DNA of 64,000 nucleotides, taken from positions 2,200,602 through 2,264,601 of the forward strand of contig NZ_LMEH01000001.1 of the NCBI RefSeq assembly GCF_001425325.1, given 5' to 3'. Positions 8,620 through 18,134 of this stretch are shown here, in pieces (within the stretch, counting starts at the first letter, position 1; each line of letters starts with the position of its first letter). Below the pieces are notes generated by a model, which saw only the letters and a list, made by a program, of their open reading frames with translations, searched no databases and was not told the DNA's origin. The position numbers and the translations under genes are program-made. The DNA is from Leifsonia sp. Root1293. Its GTDB lineage: Bacteria > Actinomycetota > Actinomycetes > Actinomycetales > Microbacteriaceae.

Positions 8620-9873
8620 TCAGCGGAGGTTCTCCAGCACCATCGCCATGCCCTGACCTCCGCCGACGCACATCGTCTCGAGGCCGTAGCGGCCTCCCGT
8701 GGCCGCGAGGCCGTTGATGAGTGTCGACGTGATGCGGGCTCCGGTCATGCCGAACGGATGCCCGACGGCGATCGCGCCGCCGTGGACATTGAGCCTCTCG
8801 GGATCGATGCCGAGCTCGCGGGCCGACGGGATGACCTGGGCGGCGAAGGCCTCGTTGATCTCCACCAGGTCGATGTCGTCGATGCTCAAGCCCGCCCGCT
8901 GGAGCGCACGGCGCGATGACTCGACGGGTCCGAGCCCCATGATCTCGGGCGAGAGTCCACTGACGCCCGTCGAGACGATGCGCGCCAGCGGGGTCAGTCC
9001 GAGTTCGTCGACGACGCGATCGCTCACGATGACGACGGCGGCGGCCCCGTCGTTGAGCGGGCAGCAGTTACCAGCGGTGACGGTGCCGTCGGGGCGGAAG
9101 ACCGGATCGAGACCGGCGAGGGTCTCGACGGTGACGCCGGGTCGCGGGCCGTCATCCGTCGACACGACGGAGCCGTCGGCGAGGGTGACGGGCGTGATGT
9201 CGCGCGCCCAGAATCCCGAGGCCAGTGCGGCCTCCGCCCGCTGCTGGCTGCGCGCGGCGAAGGCATCCTGTTCATCGCGGGTGATGCCGCGCAGTTCGGC
9301 GACGTTCTCGGCCGTCTGGCCCATGGCGATGTACGCGTCGGGCAGCAGCCCGTCGGCACGAGGGTCGTGCCAGGGGCGCAGGCCGCGTGCGCCATCGGCA
9401 TCCGTCGCCGAAGAGGTGGCTCTGGCCTCCGTGCGCGCCATCGCGTCCTCGAACAGCTCGTTGGTGAGCTTCTCCCCGGGGATGTAGTCGCTCGATCCGC
9501 GCAGGGAGTGGCTGACGGATTCGACGCCGGCGGAGACGAAGATGTCGCCCTCACCGGCCTTGATGGCGTGGAAGGCCATGCGCGTCGTCTGCAGGCTCGA
9601 CGAGCAGTAGCGATTCACCGTGGTGCCGGGCACCTCGTCGAGACCGAGCAGCACGGCGACGATTCGTGCCATGTTCATGCCCTGCTCTCCGCCGGGCATG
9701 CCGCATCCGAGCATCAGGTCGTCAATGCGCCCGGGGTCGAGGGCGGGAACCGATGCGAGCGCCGCCCGCACCATCTGCACGGTGAGATCGTCCGGCCTGA
9801 TGCCGGCCAGCGATCCCTTGCGTGCGCGACCGATCGGCGAGCGCGCCGTGGCGACGATGTAGGCCTCGCTCAT
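8620..9873 (-). CDS. Acetyl-CoA acyltransferase (thiolase)
   Basis: 417 residues, usual thiolase length. Catalytic residues are visible: Cys90 in NRYCSSSLQ, His372 in IAVGHPFG and Cys402 in MCVGGGQG; EINEAFAAQ is also present. The enzyme should cleave 3-oxoacyl-CoA with CoA, the last step of a beta-oxidation cycle. ATG at 9873 overlaps the stop of the upstream acyl-CoA dehydrogenase by 4 nt, so the two are translationally coupled. Confidence 0.95.
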   Translation of the reverse strand: MSEAYIVATARSPIGRARKGSLAGIRPDDLTVQMVRAALASVPALDPGRIDDLMLGCGMPGGEQGMNMARIVAVLLGLDEVPGTTVNRYCSSSLQTTRMAFHAIKAGEGDIFVSAGVESVSHSLRGSSDYIPGEKLTNELFEDAMARTEARATSSATDADGARGLRPWHDPRADGLLPDAYIAMGQTAENVAELRGITRDEQDAFAARSQQRAEAALASGFWARDITPVTLADGSVVSTDDGPRPGVTVETLAGLDPVFRPDGTVTAGNCCPLNDGAAAVVIVSDRVVDELGLTPLARIVSTGVSGLSPEIMGLGPVESSRRALQRAGLSIDDIDLVEINEAFAAQVIPSARELGIDPERLNVHGGAIAVGHPFGMTGARITSTLINGLAATGGRYGLETMCVGGGQGMAMVLENLR

Positions 9874-11159
9874 ACGAACGCCGCGATTCCGGTGATCGAG
9901 CGGCCGACGATGAGGGTGTTCATGTCGTAGGTGCCCTCGAAGGTGTAGACCGCCTCGGCATCGGCGAAGTAGCGGGCGACGCCGTGGTCGAGCTGGATGC
10001 CGTTTCCGCCCATGATCTCGCGGCACCAGCCGACCACCTCCCGCATCCGGGCTGTCGCGAAGGCCTTGGCCATGGCCGAGTGGTGGTCCTTCTGGATGCC
10101 GAGGTCCTGCATCTCCGAGACCCTCATGCAGAGCGCGATGCTCGCCGTGATGTTCGAGAGCGAGTTGGCGAGCTTCTCCTGCACGAGCTGGAAGGAGGCG
10201 ATGGGCTTGCCGAACTGCTGGCGTTCCTTCGCATAGGCGAGCGCGGCCTCGTAGGCGCCGACGGCGACACCGATGGCCTGCCAGGCGACCTCGGCGCGAG
10301 TGAGGCGCAGGATGATCGCCACGTCGCGGAACGAGTTGATGTTCTGGAGCCGGTCGGATTCGGGTACGACGACGTCTTCGAGCACGATGTCGGCGTTCTC
10401 CACGCCGCGCAGCGACTGCTTGCGTTCGATCTTCGTGGCCGTGAAGCCCACTGCCGGCTGCCGCACGATGAACCCCTTGACCTGGTCGTCCGCGGTGTCG
10501 CGCGCCCAGATGACGACAATGTCGGCGAAGACGGCGTTGCCGATCCAGCGCTTCGAGCCGTTCAACACCCATTCGTCCCTGCTGCCACCGGCGCCGTCGT
10601 CGACGGATCGCCTCGTCGCGGTGGTCTCCAGGCCCTTCGCCGTGTCGGAGCCGTGGCCGGGTTCGGTGAGCCCGAATGCGCCGATGACCTCGCCTCTGGC
10701 CATGGGCCCCATCCATTCCTCGCGCTGCTCGGCCGAGCCGCCGACGCCGATGGCGTTCATGGCCAGGCCGCTGTGCACTCCGATGAAGGTGGCCGTCGAC
10801 GGATCGGCCCGGGAGATCTCGAGGGCCACCCACGCGCGGTAGACGGCGCTGTTCTCGAACTGGCGGGTCTCCGGCCACGAGGCTCCGAACAGCCCGAGCT
10901 CGGCGAATCCGGGGATGAGGTGGCGCGGGCTCTGCGCCTTCTCCCACAGGTCGTCGGCATGGGGGCGCACCTCGCGATCGAGGAACGCACGGATCGCCGC
11001 GACGGAACGCTGCTCCTCGGAGGTCAGCTGCTGCTGGAACGAGTAGAAGTCGGCGCCCAGCACGTCCGCTTCCTCGAACTGCGCCAGATCCGTCCGCGCC
11101 GATCCGGTCTGCGTGGTCCCGGTCTGCGTGGTCCTGGTCTGCCCCGTGGTGAGCGTCAT
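9870..11159 (-). CDS. Acyl-CoA dehydrogenase (glutaryl-CoA dehydrogenase-like)
   Basis: 429 residues from the ATG at 11159, chosen because GGAGAAGCG precedes it; in-frame starts up to 11210 lie further upstream. The FAD/substrate motif is GAFGLTEPGHGSDT, and the C-terminus has GGNGIQLDHG followed by TFEGTYDMN with the putative catalytic Glu near 408, then LIVGRSITGIAAF. This ending resembles glutaryl-CoA dehydrogenases, but specificity is not proven. The N-terminus carries a short unusual TTQTG repeat. It forms a two-gene unit with the thiolase, divergent from a TetR gene across the palindrome at 11218-11243. Confidence 0.9.
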   Translation of the reverse strand: MTLTTGQTRTTQTGTTQTGSARTDLAQFEEADVLGADFYSFQQQLTSEEQRSVAAIRAFLDREVRPHADDLWEKAQSPRHLIPGFAELGLFGASWPETRQFENSAVYRAWVALEISRADPSTATFIGVHSGLAMNAIGVGGSAEQREEWMGPMARGEVIGAFGLTEPGHGSDTAKGLETTATRRSVDDGAGGSRDEWVLNGSKRWIGNAVFADIVVIWARDTADDQVKGFIVRQPAVGFTATKIERKQSLRGVENADIVLEDVVVPESDRLQNINSFRDVAIILRLTRAEVAWQAIGVAVGAYEAALAYAKERQQFGKPIASFQLVQEKLANSLSNITASIALCMRVSEMQDLGIQKDHHSAMAKAFATARMREVVGWCREIMGGNGIQLDHGVARYFADAEAVYTFEGTYDMNTLIVGRSITGIAAFV

Positions 11160-11217
11160 CGCTTCTCCATTCATCGTGCCGTCTGGCGGCATCCGTTCAT
11201 CGGTGAACATCCGTAGT

Positions 11218-11243
11218 ATGCATCATTTTTCAGAATGTTGCAT
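11218..11243. promoter_or_regulatory. Palindromic operator between acyl-CoA dehydrogenase and TetR genes
   Basis: 26-bp imperfect palindrome, ATGCATCATT and AATGTTGCAT around a T/C-rich centre. It lies in the divergent promoter region and is unlike the ACCG-N6-CGGT sites elsewhere. It is the natural candidate target of the adjacent TetR-type regulator. The TetR -10 box TAGAGT (11284-11289) is about 40 bp away. Confidence 0.55.
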
Positions 11244-11296
11244 GAGAGTTCCGGATGCGGCCACCGCAGCAGCGCCTGCGGGGTAGAGTTCCGCAC

Positions 11297-11959
11297 ATGC
11301 CGACGACGACAGCACCCCCGACGACCGAGGCGACCATCGCCTCGGTCGGCCTCGCCGTGGCGCCGTCCTGGCTGTCGGACCGACTCGACGCGGCCGACGG
11401 GGCCGGCCACGCCGACGCCCAGCGCGCCTTCGCACTCGCCCGTGAGACCTTCATCAGCGGCAAGCGCATCGACATGACGGCCCTCGCCACGGCGCTCGGC
11501 GTTGACCGCACCTCGCTGTTCCGCTGGGTCGGCAATCGCGACGCACTGCTGTCGGAGGTGCTCTGGTCCCTCGCCATCCCGACCCTCGTGCTGGCCGAGC
11601 AGGCGGCAGAGGGGCAGCAGGGCGCCGAGCGCGTCGCGACGCTGCTCACGCACTTCGTCGACGACCTCATCAAGGCGCCGTACTTCCGGCAGTTCCTGCA
11701 ACGCGAACCCGCGCGGGCCCTGCGACTGCTCACCACCAAGGAGAGCGAGATCCAGCGCCGCTACGTGGCGACGGCGGAATGGATCGTGCGCCACGAGCTC
11801 GGCGAACACCCCCTCGGCGGCGCCATCGACCCGGCGTCGCTCGCCTACCTCCTGGTGCGCACCTCGGAGTCGTTCACCTACGCCGACCTCATCGCCGGCG
11901 ACAGCCCGAGCACGGCCAGAGCACGCGTGGCCTTCAGGTTCCTCCTCAGGGTGGGCTGA
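11297..11959 (+). CDS. TetR-family regulator, QsdR-like
   Basis: 220 residues. HTH: MTALATALGVDRTSLFRWVGNRDALLSEVLW (described from about residue 58). The phrase FRWVGNRDALLSEVLWSLA resembles the QsdR group of TetR regulators rather than the common YxYFxxK type. A TAGAGT box lies 7 nt before ATG, so the mRNA is probably leaderless. It is divergent from the acyl-CoA dehydrogenase/thiolase pair and followed 3 nt later by a thioesterase gene. It probably represses the divergent unit and itself with an acyl-CoA as ligand; that is inference. Confidence 0.85.
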   Translation: MPTTTAPPTTEATIASVGLAVAPSWLSDRLDAADGAGHADAQRAFALARETFISGKRIDMTALATALGVDRTSLFRWVGNRDALLSEVLWSLAIPTLVLAEQAAEGQQGAERVATLLTHFVDDLIKAPYFRQFLQREPARALRLLTTKESEIQRRYVATAEWIVRHELGEHPLGGAIDPASLAYLLVRTSESFTYADLIAGDSPSTARARVAFRFLLRVG

Positions 11960-11962
11960 GCG

Positions 11963-12382
11963 ATGCCGGCCCGCGAGTATCGCGTACGCCTTCCGTTCGG
12001 CACCCGGTGGAACGACAACGACCAGTACGGCCACCTCAACAACACGGTCTACTACGAAGCCATGGACACGGCCGTGAACACCTGGATGATGGCCGACGGC
12101 GGCCTCGACCCGCAGGGCTCGGCGATCGCGCTGTGCGCGTCGTCGTCGTGCGAGTTCGCGGCGTCGGCGTCATTCCCCGAGCCGCTCGAGGTGGGCATCG
12201 GGATCGAGCGCCTCGGCACGTCGAGCATCACCTGGGCGCTCGGAATCCTGCGGGCCGGCATGGATGAACCGATCGCGACGGGCCGCTTCGTGCACGTGTT
12301 CGTGGATGCGGCCACGCGTCGTCCGACGCCGATCCCGGCGGCGATCCGCGCCGCCGTGGAGGACCGGCTGATCGCTCGCTGA
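11963..12382 (+). CDS. 4-hydroxybenzoyl-CoA thioesterase-family acyl-CoA thioesterase
   Basis: 139 residues, hot-dog fold. It carries the signature RWNDNDQYGHLNNTVYYEAMD (shown in part: WNDNDQYGHLNN) near 16-35, with the catalytic Asp of the 4HBT family. It should hydrolyse an acyl-CoA to the free acid and CoA, perhaps to recover CoA when the pathway stalls. It starts 3 nt after the TetR gene and is probably co-transcribed with it. Its stop codon lies inside a dispersed repeat copy (12377-12410). Confidence 0.88.
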   Translation: MPAREYRVRLPFGTRWNDNDQYGHLNNTVYYEAMDTAVNTWMMADGGLDPQGSAIALCASSSCEFAASASFPEPLEVGIGIERLGTSSITWALGILRAGMDEPIATGRFVHVFVDAATRRPTPIPAAIRAAVEDRLIAR

Positions 12383-12477
12383 GGGCCGAGCGCAGCGACC
12401 GCCCGAAGCGCACCCAGGGCGAGCCGGGCAGAGAAGGCGCTTCGGCCGCGGACTCCGTCGGGGCCCCAGCGAACGGG
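12377..12477. repeat. Inverted pair of family B repeats
   Basis: Left arm 12377-12410 (CGCTGAGGGCCGAGCGCAGC...) and right arm about 12439-12477 (GCTTCGGCCGCGGACTCCGT...) are imperfect inverted copies separated by about 28 bp. The left arm is identical over 34 bp, in reverse orientation, to 21893-21926. The right arm resembles sequences inside the coding regions at 19254-19287 and 31843-31880. The thioesterase stop codon (12380-12382) is inside the left arm. Confidence 0.8.
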
Positions 12478-12484
12478 ACGTAAA

Positions 12485-12504
12485 CATACCGACTGCGCGG
12501 TATG
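12485..12504. promoter_or_regulatory. TetR-type operator, site 2 (CATACCG-N6-CGGTATG)
   Basis: Perfect 7-bp arms around ACTGCG. The core equals site 1 read on the other strand. It lies 46 bp before the kinase start. TATGCT in the right arm is a candidate -10 box, so binding should repress the kinase/dehydrogenase/ligase unit. Confidence 0.75.
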
Positions 12505-12549
12505 CTACCGTTCGAGGACGCACGGATGCGCACGAAAGGCTGGTCGAGG

Positions 12550-13620
12550 ATGACCCACTCCCCCGCGACACCGGATGGCGCCGTTCCGGGCCTGGACGTC
12601 GGCGGGCTCGAGGTGTGGCTCCGCGAAGCGCATCCGCAGCTCGCAGCGGGACCCCTCAGCGCCCGCCTCATCACCGGCGGGAAGAGCAACCTCACCTATC
12701 GCATTGATGGCGCGCGCATCCCCCTCGTCGTCCGCCGCCCGCCGCTCGGCCACGTGCTCGCCACGGCTCACGACATGGCACGCGAGCACAGGGTCATCAC
12801 CGCGCTGGGCGCAAGCGCCGTGCCTGTGCCTCCGACCGTCGCCATCGTCGACGACACGGCCGATGGCAGGGTCACCGGCACCCCGTTCTTCGTCATGGAG
12901 TTCGTCGATGGCGCGGTCCTCGCCCGACCGGCGCAGAACGCCGCCTTCACCCGCGGCGGATTGCACAGCATCGGCATCCAGCTGGCCGAGGTGCTGGCCG
13001 AGCTGCACTCGGTCGATCCGGCATCCGTCGGCCTCGATGACTTCGGCCGCGGCGACGGATACCTGGAGCGCCAGCTGCGCACCTGGCGACGCCAACTCGA
13101 CGCCTCGAGGTCGCGCGAGACACCGGCCCTCGACCAGCTGCAGGACGCCCTGAGCGAGCGGATGCCGGAGAACCCACGTTCCGGCCTCGTGCACGGCGAC
13201 TACAGGCTCGACAACGCGATCGTCGCCGGCTCGGGGGACGACCCCAGCATCGCCGCCATCCTCGACTGGGAGATGTCGACTCTCGGCGACCCGCTCGTCG
13301 ACCTCGGAGTCTTCGGCATGTACTGGAACATCGACGAGCTCACCGGCGGACGCCTCTTCGACAGCGCCGTCGATCTCACCGCCGGCTACCCCGGCTTCGA
13401 CGAGCTCGTCGACGCCTACGCGGCCCGGATCGGCCGCGCCGTGCCCGACCTGGGCTGGTATCGCGGCTTCGCGGCCTACAAGCTCGCCGTGATCGCCGAG
13501 GGCATCCACTACCGCTACCAGCAGCACGAGACCGTCGGGGATGGCTTCGCCCACATCGGCGCCATGGTCGCGCCTCTCGCAACCGACGGGCTCGCCCGCC
13601 TCGCCCTCAGGAGGAACTGA
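12550..13620 (+). CDS. APH-type phosphotransferase, ACAD10/11 kinase-domain homologue
   Basis: 356 residues. Kinase motifs: nucleotide-binding region GGKSNLTYRI, Lys/Arg region PLVVRRPP, catalytic loop LVHGDYRLDN and metal-binding ILDWEMSTLGDP. This subfamily forms the N-terminal half of vertebrate ACAD10/ACAD11 and includes LvaA of bacterial levulinate catabolism, which phosphorylate the 4-hydroxyl of 4-hydroxyacyl-CoA. It is therefore unlikely to be an antibiotic kinase. The start is uncertain: ATG at 12550 has only a weak upstream site, and ATG at 12526 is an alternative after GAGGA. The next gene, an acyl-CoA dehydrogenase, overlaps its stop codon by one base. Confidence 0.88.
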   Translation: MTHSPATPDGAVPGLDVGGLEVWLREAHPQLAAGPLSARLITGGKSNLTYRIDGARIPLVVRRPPLGHVLATAHDMAREHRVITALGASAVPVPPTVAIVDDTADGRVTGTPFFVMEFVDGAVLARPAQNAAFTRGGLHSIGIQLAEVLAELHSVDPASVGLDDFGRGDGYLERQLRTWRRQLDASRSRETPALDQLQDALSERMPENPRSGLVHGDYRLDNAIVAGSGDDPSIAAILDWEMSTLGDPLVDLGVFGMYWNIDELTGGRLFDSAVDLTAGYPGFDELVDAYAARIGRAVPDLGWYRGFAAYKLAVIAEGIHYRYQQHETVGDGFAHIGAMVAPLATDGLARLALRRN

Positions 13621-14825
13621 TGGACTTCAGCCACGACGCCGGCACGCTCGATCTCATCGACAGGGTGCGCTCGTTCATCGACGAGCACGTGGTGCCGGCC
13701 GAAGCGGTGCTCACCGAGCAGCTCGCGGCCGAACCCGATGCCTGGAGTCCGCGCCCGATCGTGCGCGAGCTGCAGCAGCGTGCGCGGGACGCTGGCCTCT
13801 GGAACCTCTTCCTCCCCGGAGAACGCGGCGCCGGACTCACCAACCTGCAGTACGCCCCGCTCGCCGAGCTCACCGGGTGGAGCCTGCGTCTCGCGCCGAT
13901 CGCGTTCAACTGCGCCGCCCCCGACACGGGCAACATGGAGGTACTGAACGACTTCGGCACGCCGGAGCAGAAGCAGACCTGGCTCGACCCGTTGCTCGAG
14001 GCGCGCATCCGGTCGTCCTTCTGCATGACCGAGCCCGATGTCGCCTCGAGCGACGCCACCAACATCACCACCAGCATCCGGCGCGATGGCGACGACTACG
14101 TGATCGACGGCCGCAAGTGGTGGTCGACCGGCGCCATGAACCCCGAGGCCGCCATCTTCATCGTGATGGGCAAGACGGATGCCGAGGCACCGCGTCACCG
14201 CCAGCAGTCGATGATCCTCGTGCCGCGCGACACCCCCGGCGTCGAGATCGTGCGCCCGCTGACGGTGTTCGGCTACGACGACCGCGACCACGGCGGGCAC
14301 GCCGAGATCGCCTTCACCGACGTGCGCGTGCCCGCGACGAACCTCATCGGCGGCGAGGGCGACGGATTCGCCATCGCCCAGGCGCGGCTCGGCCCCGGCC
14401 GCATCCACCACTGCATGCGAGCGATCGGCATGGCGGAACACGCGTTGGCGCTCGTCCGGGAGCGTGCCGCGTCCCGGGCGGCCTTCGGGCGGCCGTTGTC
14501 CGAGCAGGGCGTCGTGCGCGAATGGGTGGCCGAGTCCCGCATCCAGATCGAGTCGTTGCGCCTGCTCGTGCTGAAGACGGCGTGGCTCATGGACACCGTG
14601 GGCAACCGCGAGGCCATGACCGAGATCCAGGCCATCAAGATCGCCGTGCCCCGCGCCGTGCAGCAGATCCTCGATCGCGCCATCCAGGTGTTCGGCGGCG
14701 CCGGAGTCTCGGACGACACCCCGTTGGCCGAGATGTTCGCGGGCTCGCGTGTGCTGCGGCTCGCCGACGGACCGGACGAGGTGCACCTGTCGGCACTCGG
14801 CAAGGCCGAGTTCCGACGGACCTAG
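13620..14825 (+). CDS. ACAD10/11-type acyl-CoA dehydrogenase
   Basis: 401 residues. FAD/substrate motif SSFCMTEPDVASSDATN, then KWWSTGAMNP and VFGGAGVSDDTPLAEMFAG. The C-terminal LRLADGPDEVHLS is the hallmark ending of the ACAD10/ACAD11 class, where ordinary family members have an EGT-type catalytic Glu. It follows the kinase with TGATG overlap after AGGAGGAAC. In the mammalian fusion and bacterial homologues, this domain acts after phosphorylation of the 4-hydroxyl, with loss of phosphate giving an enoyl or 3-hydroxyacyl-CoA. I infer the same for this pair. Confidence 0.92.
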   Translation: MDFSHDAGTLDLIDRVRSFIDEHVVPAEAVLTEQLAAEPDAWSPRPIVRELQQRARDAGLWNLFLPGERGAGLTNLQYAPLAELTGWSLRLAPIAFNCAAPDTGNMEVLNDFGTPEQKQTWLDPLLEARIRSSFCMTEPDVASSDATNITTSIRRDGDDYVIDGRKWWSTGAMNPEAAIFIVMGKTDAEAPRHRQQSMILVPRDTPGVEIVRPLTVFGYDDRDHGGHAEIAFTDVRVPATNLIGGEGDGFAIAQARLGPGRIHHCMRAIGMAEHALALVRERAASRAAFGRPLSEQGVVREWVAESRIQIESLRLLVLKTAWLMDTVGNREAMTEIQAIKIAVPRAVQQILDRAIQVFGGAGVSDDTPLAEMFAGSRVLRLADGPDEVHLSALGKAEFRRT

Positions 14826-14829
14826 CCGG

Positions 14830-14849
14830 TCGACTGGAGCGACCCAGTC
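14830..14849 (+). other. Small hairpin between dehydrogenase and ligase genes
   Basis: CGACTGG and CCAGTCG form a 7-bp stem just after the dehydrogenase stop codon. There is no T run, so this is more likely an mRNA-stability or partial attenuation element than a terminator. A remnant of the GTATCGAGACC repeat (about 14858-14872) follows. The ligase gene starts at 14895. Confidence 0.35.
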
Positions 14850-14894
14850 GCCCGCGTATCGAGACCACCCCAGCAGTCGAAGGAGACAGCGTCC

Positions 14895-16490
<1,596 letters not shown>

Positions 16491-16500
16491 CGCGCTTCGA

Positions 16501-16826
16501 CCGCCGGTCGAGTAGGCCGCGAGCGCAGCGAGCAGCCGTATCGAGACCACCCTCCCGACGAACCGCCGGGGTGGGAGTGATCTCGATACGTGACCTCGCT
16601 GCGCTCGGGCACTACTCGATCAGCGGGTGTGCGTGTGACGACGCCTGCGCTCACGCCCTGTCCGCCGGTCGAGTAGGCCGCGAGCGCAGCGAGCAGCAGT
16701 ATCGAGACCACCCTCCCGACGAACCGCCGGGGTGGAGTGATCTCGATACGTGACCTCGCTGCGCTCGGGCACTACTCGATCAACGCCGGATACGTGACCT
16801 CGCTGCGCTCGGGCACTACTCGATCA
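16501..16826. repeat. Family A repeat: two ~124-bp copies plus a partial third
   Basis: Copy 1 (16501-16624) and copy 2 (16662-16784) are nearly identical and offset by 161 bp; a partial third copy (about 16788-16826) repeats only the ACGTGACCTCGCTGCGCTCG...CTCGATCAGCG arm. Each full copy is itself a palindrome: GGTCGAGTAGGCCGCGAGCG...TATCGAGACCACC against GTGATCTCGATACG...CACTACTCGATC. This fills the gap 16491-16833 between two convergent genes; nothing else is seen there. Confidence 0.9.
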
Positions 16827-16833
16827 GCGGGTG

Positions 16834-18123
16834 CTACTCCGAGGCCGGCACTCCCTCGTTCTCCAGCGCCACGGGCTCGGCATCGGAGACCGAGACCGCC
16901 CCCTTCCCGTCGCTCACGTAGTTCGTGCCGATGTAGTCCTGCACGCCCTGGTCGACGGTCGTGATGCCGACGCCGAGGTAGGCGGCGTGGCTGTCATCGC
17001 CGAAGGAGAGCGGCAGGATGCCGTTGCCGACGAGGTCGCCGGAGTTCACAGCCTCGAGGAGGCTCTCCCGCGTCGGGTTCTCGCCTGCGGCGGCCAACGC
17101 CTCGGCGAACAGGTAGCCGACCGACATGCCGTAGACGGTGTTCCCGTCGAAGGGGGCGCCGTCGTTGAAGTCGGCGTTGACCTTCTCGAACAGTTCGCTC
17201 CAGTCGTTGCCCTGGCGCGCCGGTAGGTAGTTCGTGCTCACGAAGCCCTGCAGCAGCTTCGGCCCGGTGTCCTCGCCGAGGAACCCGACGAGCGTCGGAT
17301 AGTCGCCGCCCGATGACGAGGAGAACCACTGGGTGAACCAGCCGAGCTTGGCGGCGGTTCCGATGGCGAGGGCGGTGAACCCGTTCACCGTCGCGAGCAT
17401 GTTGATCTCGCATCCGGCAGCCTTCATGGCACTGATCTGCGCCACGACGTCCTGGTTCGACACCGAGTAGCGCTGCACACTGGTGAGCCCGTCGGCTCCC
17501 AGCACGTTCTCCGCTCCGGTGATGAACTCGTCGCCGAAGTCGTCGTCCTGTCCGAGCAGGCACACCTTCTTGCCCGGATACTCGTCGGAGGCGTACTGCG
17601 CCAGCGCCTCGCCCTCGGTCACGTAGTCGGCGTTGAAGGCGAACGTGTACGGGTACTTCTCGGGCTGGTTCCAGCTCGTGGATCCCGAGGCCACGAACAG
17701 GTCGGGCACCTTCTTCTGGTTGAGGTAGTCGAGAACCGAGGTGTGCGTCGGTGTTCCCAGGCCGTTGAGGATCGCGAAGACGTCGTCGTCCTGTACGAGC
17801 TCACGAACGACGGTCTGCGTTGTGGCCGGGTTGTAGCCGTCGTCCTTCACCAGGTACTCGATGGTGCGGCCGTTGATGCCGCCCTTCTCGTTCACGTAGT
17901 CGAAGTAGGCCTGCGTCGCGGCCGAGATCGACGAGTATCCGGCGGCGGCTGGTCCCGTGAGCGGCTGGTGGGTGCCGACGGTCACGGCGTCGTCGGTGAC
18001 GCCGGGAGCCGGGGCATCAGCGCTCTGGGCGGCTGGCGTGCTGCACGCCGCGAGCGTGACGAGCATGGCGGATGCCGCGGCGACGGCGATCGCGCGGCGG
18101 GGTGGTGCGCTTCGATGTGACAT
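16834..18123 (-). CDS. Branched-chain-type ABC transporter substrate-binding lipoprotein
   Basis: 429 residues. Signal peptide with lipobox LAAC (near residue 27) followed by a Ser/Ala-rich linker. The mature part, TDDAVTVGTHQPLTGPAAAGYSS..., is a Leu/Ile/Val-binding (periplasmic-binding type I) domain. RBS GAGAGG lies 7 nt before ATG. It is the last gene of a five-gene importer unit. Given the operator before that unit, the substrate may be an organic acid or amide rather than an amino acid; family members often bind such ligands. Confidence 0.93.
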   Translation of the reverse strand: MSHRSAPPRRAIAVAAASAMLVTLAACSTPAAQSADAPAPGVTDDAVTVGTHQPLTGPAAAGYSSISAATQAYFDYVNEKGGINGRTIEYLVKDDGYNPATTQTVVRELVQDDDVFAILNGLGTPTHTSVLDYLNQKKVPDLFVASGSTSWNQPEKYPYTFAFNADYVTEGEALAQYASDEYPGKKVCLLGQDDDFGDEFITGAENVLGADGLTSVQRYSVSNQDVVAQISAMKAAGCEINMLATVNGFTALAIGTAAKLGWFTQWFSSSSGGDYPTLVGFLGEDTGPKLLQGFVSTNYLPARQGNDWSELFEKVNADFNDGAPFDGNTVYGMSVGYLFAEALAAAGENPTRESLLEAVNSGDLVGNGILPLSFGDDSHAAYLGVGITTVDQGVQDYIGTNYVSDGKGAVSVSDAEPVALENEGVPASE

Positions 18124-18134
18124 GGGTGACCTCT

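Noticed and set aside
12550-13620. Aminoglycoside resistance phosphotransferase
   Set aside because: The fold is shared, but the position beside an ACAD11-type dehydrogenase and the sequence pattern point to an acyl-CoA-linked kinase.
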